Below are positions 35,234 through 43,760 of a stretch of 64,000 nt of DNA, one piece after another. A program made the translations under genes and the position numbers. Location: positions 171,842 through 235,841 of the forward strand of contig BDDD01000706.1 in NCBI GenBank assembly GCA_001972305.1. Direction: 5' to 3'. A model generated the notes under the pieces. It did not search any database, was not told the DNA's origin, and saw only the letters and a list, made by a program, of their open reading frames with translations. Positions within the stretch are counted from its first letter, which is position 1; every line of letters starts with the position of its first letter. The DNA is from Cephalotus follicularis (lineage: Eukaryota > Streptophyta > Magnoliopsida > Oxalidales > Cephalotaceae).

Positions 35234-35442
35234 TGTTATGATTACTATTTCTCACAAAATTTCATGGTATTATTACTTAGCTGATTACATCTATATATAG
35301 GGACAAAAGACCAATCCTACTTGAGATAGGACAAGGGACTAATCCTACTTAAGCTAGGACAAGATACAAATCCTATTTAAGCCATTGGGCTAAAGCCCAC
35401 TAGACATACAATCTACTAGTTCATAAAACAAGAGTTCTAACA
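35234..35442 (-). repeat. Copia copy B 5' LTR
   Basis: On the minus strand it runs TGTTAGAACTCTTG (35442) to ATCATAACA (35234), followed by TGGTGTCAAAGCC as initiator-Met primer site. The length is 209 bp. The leader (34661-35220) follows without a gene. The bases right of the LTR (ATTAG) are ABCE intron DNA. Confidence 0.85.
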
Positions 35443-35806
35443 ATTAGTACAAGAGGGAAAATAAGGGAGGTCAAAAATGGCAAGAGAAAGGTCATCATGC
35501 CTAGGCCACTCAAATAAATGCATGTTTCACACCACTGATATGCCATCACACACAAAATTTAAAATGCATAAACATTGAGCCACTTTCAGATTCTTAATCT
35601 CAATCAATTATTAAATGAAATGATGATTACTTCAAACATCCCGCAATGTCGCAGAAAGAAAACGAATTTATTAAATGTCAACACTCAATCACTTTAGTGG
35701 TCCCACAAGATTGTGCTTGTAACAAAAGGATGTATACAAAATTATACATTGCCATTTTAAACAACCAAGTTAAAACAGCCTTAGTAAATATCTAATATGT
35801 ACGCAC

Positions 35807-36123
35807 CTTTAAATTGTCTTCCAGGATATGAGTAAAATAATTCTGCAGCTCAGATCCTCTGAAGTAGGTCAAAATTTCCTGCTAGTCGGGAGGGTTCTGC
35901 CAAAAACAAAATTAAAAGAAAACAAATTATAAACAGGTAAACATGAATACACCAAGAGAAAAAGGGATAGTATAATAAAGAATATAACATTAAATCGGCC
36001 CAGATTTGGTTTCAGTTTTCCGGCCAAAACTTTGAGGGCGGTCGACTTCCCAATACCATTTGTTCCAACTACGCCAAGAACTTGTCCCGGCCTTGGAACT
36101 GGTAACCTGCAGTTGCAATTATC
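35807..36123 (-). pseudogene. ABCE: ABCE exons 4 and 5, copy B unit 1
   Basis: Exon 4 (36106-35996) encodes [20 protein letters not shown] followed by [17 protein letters not shown] with an intact Walker A. Exon 5 (35896-35807) encodes NPPD, then an in-frame TAG where copy A keeps Trp, then [16 protein letters not shown]. So the two duplicates have different lesions: copy A exon 4 is damaged, copy B exon 4 is open. At 36124, instead of exons 3 to 1, the sequence jumps to the upstream region ATTGAAGAGGAATTGAAGG. Confidence 0.88.
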
Positions 36124-36309
36124 ATTGAAGAGGAATTGAAGGCTACCTGTAGGTAGAGGATTAAAGAGGGATTGAGGGAAAGAGATAAAGTGAAAGACTT
36201 GTGCAGTGTGCTTGTCGAGATAATATATTACTAAACATAAAGCACACACACCAAAACCACCAAACACTCACTCAGAACAAAAAAAACAAAAGGTTGTTTA
36301 GGGTTTCGG
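36124..36309. other. ABCE upstream region, copy B unit 1
   Basis: Matches copy A 11680-11726 joined to 14298-14450, and also 38113-38302 further right. It holds the empty TAA target site (36162-36164) of the SURF6-carrying transposon. No gene is present. It ends at AGGGTTTCGG where Cassandra sequence begins. Confidence 0.75.
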
Positions 36310-36412
36310 TGTAACAACCCGATCCTTAACCACATGAGAAATTGTCCGCTTTTGTCCCACACAGAACATACAGAGGCCATACATCTGTGTTTCCACGTGG
36401 ACCATGACGGTT
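36310..36412 (-). mobile_element. Cassandra TRIM LTR fragment
   Basis: The first about 100 bp match 38303-38405 with few differences (TGTAACAACCCGATCC against TGTAACGACCCGATCC). It is cut at about 36412, where an ABCE exon 4 fragment begins, so it was carried along in the local ABCE duplication and is not a separate insertion. Confidence 0.8.
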
Positions 36413-37163
36413 TAACTTTGAGGGCGGTCGACTTCCCAATACCATTTGTTCCAACTACGCCAAGAACTTGTCCCGGCCTTGGAACTGGTAACCTGCAGTT
36501 GCAATTATCAACAATATAAAACTACAGAAGACTAGAAATAACCATCTTTCTAGAAATAACAATCATTCAATAACCTGTGCAATTTAAAGGTGTTGGGCCC
36601 ATAACTTTGGGTTGTGTCTTTATCCAAATCTCTTGGCAGATTAATGATTTGAATTGCTTCAAAAGGGTATTTCTGCCGCAGAAGATCAATTAGTAAATTG
36701 CGACAAAGCAAAGTTAACCTAAAAAACACAGAAAATAGGAGAAGGCATGAACTTCATGTACCTTAACACAGATACCATATCCAATGCACAACTCCTCGGA
36801 GGTGAAAGCAATTCTAGATGCAAAAGTAACCTCAATACAGAGTTTCCCTGGAATACATTAAACACAAACAAATATTTGAAGCTGAAAAATAGCATTATAT
36901 ATACTTTCCAAACCTAAAGAAAGCCATCATAGAAGATTTTGCCAAAAACCCATATGAGAAATAACAAATAAAAAACACTAAACCCGTCATTAAATTGACA
37001 TAAAAAAGAGTGAATTATATTTTAAAAAAAAAGAAAAATTGGAAGAATCAAAATAGTACCAGTTCTAACAACGGGGCAGCTCTTCTTGCACTCATAACCA
37101 CATTTTTAGGCTTGCATATGTCTGAGCTCACAATAGCTATACGCGTCGACCTCTGATCCGACA
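36413..37163 (-). pseudogene. ABCE: ABCE exons 4 (part) to 1, copy B unit 2
   Basis: On the minus strand: exon 1 from 37163 ([19 protein letters not shown], then a one-base loss shifts the frame in the Cys cluster), exon 2 (about 36848-36763), exon 3 (about 36690-36574) and the first about 80 bp of exon 4 (36413-36494). The join at 37163 removes the last base of the start codon. The 751 bp unit is repeated directly as unit 3, with a few percent differences at most. Confidence 0.85.
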
Positions 37164-37916
37164 AACTTTGAGGGCGGTCGACTTCCCAATACCATTTGTT
37201 CCAACTACGCCAAGAACTTGTCCCGGCCTTGGAACTGGTAACCTGCAGTTGCAATTATCAACCGTATGAAACTACAGAAGACTGGAAATAACCATTTTTC
37301 TAGAAAGAACAATCATTCAATAACCTGTGCAATTTAAAGGTGTTGGGCCCATAACGATGGGTTGTGTCTTTATCCAAATCTCTTGGCAGATTAATGATTT
37401 GAATTGCTTCAAAAGGGTATTTCTGCTGCAGAAGATCAATTAGTAAATTGTGACAAAGCAAAGTTAACCTAAAAAACACAGAAAATAGGAGAAGCCATGA
37501 ACTTCATGTACCTTAACACAGATACCATACCCAATGCACAACTCCTCAGAGGTGAAAACAATTCTAGATGCAAAAGTAACCTCAATACAGAGTTTCCCTA
37601 GAATACATTAAACACAAACAAATATTTGAAGCTGAAAAAATAGCATTATATATACTTTCCAAACCTAAAGAAAGCCATCATATAAAATTTTGCCAAAAAC
37701 CCATATGAGAAATAACAAAAAAAAAGCACTAAACCTGTCATTAAATTGACATAAAAAAGAGTGAATTATATTTTTAAAAAAAAAGAAAAATTGGAAGAAT
37801 CAAAATAGTACCGGTTCTAACAATGGGGCAGCTCTTCTTGCACTCATAACGACATTTTTAGGCTTGCATCTGTCTGTGCTCACAATAGCTATACGCGTCA
37901 ACCTCTGATCCGACAT
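37164..37916 (-). pseudogene. ABCE: ABCE exons 4 (part) to 1, copy B unit 3
   Basis: Exon 1 starts with a proper ATG at 37916 (MSDQRLTRIAIVSTDRCKPK, then the same one-base frame change as unit 2). Exon 2 is about 37598-37512, exon 3 is about 37445-37329, and part of exon 4 is at 37164-37246. The shared frame change shows that units 2 and 3 arose from each other after the A/B duplication. Exon 3 here keeps the codons before [10 protein letters not shown] that copy A lacks. Confidence 0.85.
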
Positions 37917-38073
37917 CTCCTCTCTTTTTACCTTTCTCCCCTGCTTTATCCAAACAAACAAACAAACAAACAAACCACCCTACCCCCCAAAAAGAAAAAT
38001 ATTCAAAATGCAAAACAACACAATCGCAATAACAACAACAACAATAACAATAACAACAACAACAACAACAATT

Positions 38074-38111
<38 letters not shown>

Positions 38112-38302
38112 GATGATTGAAGAGGAATTGAAGGCTACCTGTAGGTAGAGGATTAAAGAGGGATTGAGGGAAAGAGATAAAGTGAAAGACTTGTGCAGTG
38201 TGCTTGTCGATATAATATATTATACTAAACATAAAGCACACACACCAAAACCACCAAACACTCACTCAGAACAAAAAAACAAAAGGTTGTTTAGGGTTTC
38301 GG
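37917..38302. other. ABCE upstream region, copy B, with microsatellites
   Basis: No gene. It holds an AAAC run (about 37955-37975), an (AAC)n/(AAT)n microsatellite block (38027-38111) and the empty target site for the SURF6-carrying transposon (TAA at 38153-38155), then runs to AGGGTTTCGG at the Cassandra insertion. It is presumably the old ABCE promoter and leader, but I see no specific promoter motif. Confidence 0.6.
38027..38111. repeat. (AAC)n / (AAT)n microsatellite
   Basis: About ten AAC/AAT-type units, then AATAATAATAATATTATTATT, a partly palindromic AT run. Confidence 0.85.
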
Positions 38303-38708
38303 TGTAACGACCCGATCCTTAACCACATGAGAAATTGTCCGCTTTTGTCCCACGCAGAACATACAGAGCCCATACATCTGTGTTTTCACGTGGACCATCA
38401 CGATTTTGTCCTAATTGATGGACTGGTTAGACTTCCCAGGAGGTCACCCATCCTGGTTTTGCCCTGATCGCAGCACACTTAACTTTGGAGTTTTCACTAA
38501 CTCCTCAGCTAATCCATTAAAAGGCACCTCATATAAATAGGTTCAAGAAGCATTTCTTATATAGCACATCCATACTTTCCCCATTTCGATGGATCCGGTT
38601 CATTCCTATCACAAGGGCGGCTCCATCTCATGGATAGCCCTTTCCTCTTTGTGGCTTCATCTCATGGATAGCCCTTTCCTCTTGCCCACTCTTAAGCTGG
38701 GTGTCACA
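38303..38708 (-). mobile_element. Cassandra TRIM solo LTR
   Basis: The 406 bp run TGTAACGACCCGATCC to GGTGTCACA, flanked by TTCGG and TTTGG (one mismatch), sits in sequence that is uninterrupted in copy A. On the minus strand, 38493-38428 reads AACTCCAAAGTTAAGTGTGC and then GGATGGGTGACCTCCTGGGA, the 5S rRNA sequence with its internal promoter region. A 5S-derived segment in the LTR defines Cassandra, a short non-coding LTR element. A 31 bp segment with CATCTCATGGATAGCCC is doubled at about 38625-38690. With only one LTR and no interior, it is a solo LTR. Confidence 0.92.
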
Positions 38709-39077
38709 TTTGGTGTGCAGAATTAGGCCAGTTTATTTGCACAATAAACGCATATTATTGTTGCATATGCTAGATGGATAAGTATCTAATAACTACATTG
38801 GTTTGAGTTTTAAAATAAGTAGTGATATCACTTATTAATTATTGCCAAAAAGTATTATTTACATCACTTAAAGAAGTATTGATTGACTATTTGGACAAAA
38901 ATATGTTTATACTATTTTAAAAATGATAGATCAACCATTACAATTTTACGTTTTTTCATTCTCTATCAGACTATCTACTATCATTGCATTATTATTTAAT
39001 TAATTTTATTATCGGATGAATTGTTAAAACTGATAACAAATAGAAATATAAAAAAAGAAATTACTCATGATCATAAG

Positions 39078-39574
39078 TGTTGATACAAAAATCATCTCCT
39101 CAATAGTATCCCACGTAAGGACTTTGATTTGTAGATGAAACATTGTAGATGCTCCGAGAAGGTGATGTTGATGGTGTTTGATCGTCTTCCCTGCACAAAG
39201 AAAGCAAGAAAACTCGAAGAACCAAGAGGTATCACTCCTGGGGACTCTCCGATGCTTAAGTCAGTGAAAGGCAATGAAAATAATCACAGGGTACTTTTGT
39301 GTATAAAAATGGCGGACCTTTTTAAAATGTTGCTTTGTAGTATTTATAGAGTCTAATTGTAACTGCCTTGCTTGACTTGCGGAGATGATTATCGTACCCC
39401 TAAGGAAATGCCGAGTATCTCGTCATTTCCCTGATTTTACGTCGGAGTGTTTATTAGGTGTTATCTTCTCAGATTGTGAACTCTCGACCACGTGTCTATG
39501 GCTCTGGATGACATTTGTCTTGCTTTCCCGAGGACATGTGGTGGTATTTTTAGTATAGGATTTTTCCCATATCA
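39078..39574 (-). repeat. Gypsy-3 3' LTR
   Basis: The plus strand reads TGTTGATACAAAAATC to CCCATATCA. Next to it lies TATGCCCCCTAGTCTTC, whose complement is the polypurine tract. The TATA box is CTATAAATA on the minus strand at 39341-39349. Confidence 0.9.
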
Positions 39575-40080
39575 TATGCCCCCTAGTCTTCTTTTTCTGG
39601 GCTTGACAGAGGAGGAAGACCATATGTGGTCTGGCTTGATCCTGAGCAGGGCTTTATATGTTAACTAAACCTGTGTTGGCTATTGAGACTTCATGATTAA
39701 GCGCACCTTCGTCGCCAACTTTAAGAAGACAGAGAAAACGTCCGTAACGTTTGCGTCTTTTCATTTGCCGCGCATTACCTCTTTGCTTTCCGCACCCGAT
39801 TCGAACGGGTAAATCTCCACCGTTTAGCCTTCCCGTGATCCAACGGCTTGAAAGTGAACTCTAGCCCTTTATAAAGGCTCTTCCTTCTCAGAGAAGTTCC
39901 TTTACGCTTCCTTGGATCTCCAAAGCTTTCTCCCTTTCTGATATTTCAATATTTCCATATTACTAACCGATTTCTGTTCAACTCTCCTTTGCAAGAATCT
40001 TTGGTGAGGATTTTCCCTTGCTTTGTGTATTTTTGAAAAACTATTTGGTCGCCTCTAGGGTTTTTCTGGGTTTTTTATCC

Positions 40081-40103
40081 TCTCTCTCTCTCTCTCTCTC
40101 TCT
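40081..40103. repeat. (TC)11 microsatellite
   Basis: A pure TC run just upstream of the antisense ORF start at 40115. Gypsy-2 has a shorter GA run at the same place (24062-24072, read on its strand), so this is part of the antisense leader. Confidence 0.9.
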
Positions 40104-40114
40104 AGAGATCCCAA

Positions 40115-42507
40115 ATGGCTAGGACCAAGCAAACTTCCAATCAAACTGGTGATGTAGACGTGGCCAGCCGCCTGGTAAGAGAAGTGACTTTTGTCTAGCG
40201 TCCTCTCGGCACCTAGGTGGATATGGAAGCCATAGCTGCTGGCACCCCACATGTTGGCTCCGCCGAGATAGGGGTTGAAGTTTTCAGGACTCACTTTGAG
40301 AAAAGTGTGCTCCGCCCCGACAAGATAAAGGAATTGGCTGAGAAATATGGCTTCCAGGGGAGTTTGATTTATTCACTTCCCGAGGACCCAAGGAGGTCAC
40401 TAAAAGCAAGTCTGGCATCTTCCCTATGTTTGTGGATGCTCTGGAGCATGACCTGAGACTTCCGATTCTGTCTTTTGCCATTGCGGTCTTAAGGCATTTC
40501 AAAATCCACCCTTCACTATTCCAGCCACAATCCTCGGGCTTCATCATAGGGTTTTTGGTGACGTGCCTAGATTCAGAGGCGGTTGCCATGATGGAACTCT
40601 TCAAATAATTCCACATTCTGGTTGTCTCCCCTGGCAAACGTGGGTACTATTTCAAGTCTCATCCTGGGCAGACTAAGAAGCTGATGGCGGAGCCCACGAA
40701 ATCCATCAAAGGTTGGAGAGTGAGGTACTTCCTAGTTTGGAATCTCCCAGGGTTTACTCCCTGCCCATGGTCGGACGCATTGGACATCCAACACCTCAAT
40801 AAGAGGTAAAAAATGTCTATATCCGAGAAGGCCAACCTAGCCAGACTCTCCGCTCTGGAGCCAGAGGCAGTGAATGACACTGTATGGGAGGATCGTCTTC
40901 ACCGGGTTGGGCTAAGCATATCTCCAGGTCGGCGATTCCGCTTAGAAAATGAGGAAGATATTCCCGTCAGGATAAAGAGAGAGAGGGGTGATAACATCCG
41001 ATATGAACCTGAGGCTCGGTCCATGACCGAGGAAGAAAGCTGCATAAAGCCTTCATCTCCTCTACTTCTAACTTATGTATTTCTTTCATTCCTTTACTGT
41101 TTTAGCTTTGCTTTTGATTCTATGTTTTCTATGGTTCTCTACAGCAATGGGTCCTCGGTGCAGTGTGAACGACATCTTAAAGGTCAGCAAGGAGAAGAGA
41201 AAGCAGGTTGCTTCCGAGGGGTCAAAGTAGAGGGGTAAAACTGCAGAGGCCGAGACCAGGAGGGGCTCCGGCACTGCTACCGCTGCCAAGGGGAAAACTG
41301 ACAACGGGAAAAGGCCTATGGATGAGTGTCCCCCCATTGCTCTTCTCAATCCTCTGACCAAGAAGCACAAAGGAGGGAAATGAGCGGAGAGTTCTTCTCT
41401 CAGACGAGAGGAAACTCCTGCTATGAACCTTCAGGATCCAATTCAGCTAAGCATTCCTCAGAATGTTGACAAGATGATAGATGAGCTGGAGGCCTTGGGC
41501 AATTCTAGTTTGAACCTAAACACTCCTGAGGTTCCCCTCGATCTCAGTCGGCTGTTCTTCCTTCCGTCTGAGCTTTGAGCTAGGGAGGGTTGGAACAATG
41601 AGATGTTAATAAATCATTGCCTTCAGAGTAATATTAGGGTAAGTGATTTCTTCCGTCTTCTTTTTTGAACACAATATCTATTTTTTCTTCAACGCCCATC
41701 TTTCTCTGGCAGGCTCTGAATGATACTCAACTAATGGTGGAAAACTTCACGGCCATCCTTGAGAGGAACGACAAGCTGAGGAGAGGGGTAGTGGAGCTCG
41801 AGGAGACCGCCCGCTCTGCCAAAGCTCAGTTTGAAGAAGTTCTCAGAGCCCAAGAGTCCATCATAGAGGAGAAAAAGTAGGTCTTTGAGGCTTTGGAGAA
41901 GGATAGGGCAAAGAAGAATCAAGTGGAAAAGGAGTTTGTGTGGGTCAGTGAGATGTACCGTGGGCTGAATCAGAAGTTCAAGGGTTACCAGCGCAGAGAG
42001 GAAGCTTAGGTGACGAAGGCAGTGGACAAGGCCCTGACAGAATTCAAGTCTTCAGACGAATTCCACTCACTGATGGAGGCCTCCGTAGAGGACTATAAAG
42101 CTTCTAACTCTTTTGGCAATGAAGTATTTAAGGAATCCGCTGAGTACTTACGTCGGGGTTTCTACGCTTGCCGGAACTGGGTTTCATCTCTTTATCCCGA
42201 GGTTCCTTTGATTGGCATCATTTGCTGCCCAGCTGCAGATACCTTTGACTTCTATCCCGAGGGCATCGAGGCAGAGTAAGAGAAAGTCGATCTTGCTTTG
42301 GAAGAAAAGGCTCATCCTGCTTGGGAAGAAGATGAGGCACAGAGAGACGGGTCCCCAGATCTGGTTATCTTACCCTCGGATCCTCTTGTGGACTCTTCTT
42401 CTTTTCCACCTTCATCAGAGCTTGTTGCTCCTCAACCTCCTACAACCGAACCCTTCAATGCTCCTTTGCCCAAGGATGATCAAGAAGCCTCACCTCCCGA
42501 GCCTTAG
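40115..42507 (+). pseudogene. Gypsy-3 antisense ORF region
   Basis: On the strand opposite to gag-pol, the frame starts MARTKQTSNQTGDVDVASRL and continues in blocks: VEVFRTHFEKSVLRPDKIKE (about 40276), LRLPILSFAIAVLRHFKIHP (about 40453), GWRVRYFLVWNLPGF (about 40715), MSISEKANLARLSALEPEAV (40813), SVNDILKVSKEKRKQV (about 41164), a coiled-coil-like helix (about 41710-41880), GFYACRNWVSSLYPEVPLIG (about 42150) and an acidic, Pro-rich end (42298-42507). Intron-like AT-rich gaps with GT/AG edges separate some blocks, and the same gaps recur in Gypsy-2. Extra ORFs in antisense orientation are known for some Tat elements. Function is unknown, and the copy is broken. Confidence 0.75.
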
Positions 42508-43760
42508 TTTTGTAGCTTTTTCTTTTCTTTTTGCATTGTAATTTCAACAATGTAACTTGTACTCTCTTTCAAGTAATAAGATCTCAAATTTTTGGCATCA
42601 TTGGATTCTATCTTTTCTTTTTGCTCTGCTTGCTTTAGTATCTTCTCTAACTTCTTCAAACAACTTACCATTCCCTTAGGAATTTTAATGTAAGTAATTG
42701 AACATGGATTGTGCTTCATTTGTGCATTATAATTCCCCTTAGGAATTTTAGTTTAGTCTGACTTATAGACTTGTCACATCATGGTCTTACATTTTTCAGA
42801 CCGAATTACCTAAGCTTTCTAGTCCCCATAGGACACTTTGTATCAAAGCACTGAGGCAAAGAGAGCTTGGTCTTTGCGAGTTCTTAAGTGTTCGCAGACC
42901 AAGCCTTAAGTCTTCTTGGGCAAGTTCTTACCGGTTTGCTAAGCAGGGTCTTGTCTGATAGGATTTTTCCCGACCAGGTCGTCTGAGCTTGCAGTCATCG
43001 TAGGGACACCTGTTTCAAAGTGCTTAGTCCAACAAACTTGATTGTTGTGAGTTCTTATGGATTCGCCTCTCAAGACACGATATTTGATTGGTCAGACAAA
43101 TTCTTACGGGGTTACCGACCAGTGTTTACTCCCTTGGGAGTCTTATTGCTTCCTTAGAAGTCTTTTTAAATTTTCCCCTTAGGGGTCTTTTAATTAACCT
43201 CATATTGAAACCTTGGGTGCTCCTCTTGGGAGTCTTTGACACTCCTTGGAATGAGTCTTTAGCGCTCCTCTGAATGAGTCTTTTGAGCTCCTCGGAAGGA
43301 GTCTTTTAGCACTCCTTGGAAGGAGTCTTTAACACTCCTCGGAAGGAGTATTTCATTGATAAACTTTAGGCGCTCCTCAGACGGGAGTCTTTATGCTCCT
43401 CGGATGGGAGTCTTTATGCTCCTCGGAAGGAATCTTTGTTCTCCTCGGAAGGAGTCTTTTTTGCTTTGTATTTGTTTACTCCCTTAGGAATTTTACGTCT
43501 TCATGAGACTTAGAGAGCTCGGGTCCTGTATAAAGGCTTGCTCTGATTACTCCCTTGGGAGCGTGGTCGGGCAAGCTTGTATCAAAGCTTCTTGACTGAG
43601 GGAACTAATCGACGGCTGTTCGGAGGTTTAAGGACTAGAACATTGGGCCTCCGGTCCCTTGCAAACTCGGAACTATCATCTTGCACATGCACATTTTGAA
43701 GAAAAAACTCATTTTTATTGATTTTCTTGAAATTTTTACATGAACACATAATTGCATCAA
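42508..43760 (-). other. Gypsy-3 spacer between antisense ORF and integrase
   Basis: No protein-coding signal on either strand. It holds AATTCCCCTTAGGAATTTTA-type blocks (42680-42750), a CTTAGG/TTCTTACGG-rich part (42900-43130) and the short repeat array 43190-43470. It corresponds to 20641-21698 in Gypsy-2. Confidence 0.65.
43190..43470. repeat. CTCCTCGGAAGGAGTCTTT-type short tandem repeats
   Basis: About eleven imperfect units of 20-30 bp (GCTCCTCGGAAGGAGTCTTT and variants). Each unit contains a small inverted repeat, CTCCTCGGAAGGAG, that could fold as a hairpin in RNA. It is homologous to the shorter array in Gypsy-2. Confidence 0.75.

Larger units (their letters stand above)
25233..35442 (-). 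mobile_element. Copia element, copy B (split by Sire-B and one other insert)
   Basis: A minus-strand Copia whose remaining parts are 25233-26367 (RNase H and end of RT), 30622 to about 31000 (RT start), about 31875-34660 (integrase and gag) and the 5' LTR at 35234-35442. The 3' LTR is absent: the pol end stops at 25233, directly against the TTA of MITE copy A. Sire-B lies inside the RT region. It is broken in many places. It matches copy A by about 92 percent where they overlap. Confidence 0.85.

Noticed and set aside
38428-38493. 5S rRNA gene
   Set aside because: The sequence is 5S-derived but partial and lies inside a Cassandra LTR with TG...CA ends and a target duplication, so it is not a 5S gene of the host.
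43190-43470. CRISPR-like regular repeats
   Set aside because: Units are imperfect and nearly contiguous with no unique spacers of constant length, and they lie in a plant retrotransposon. This is a minisatellite.
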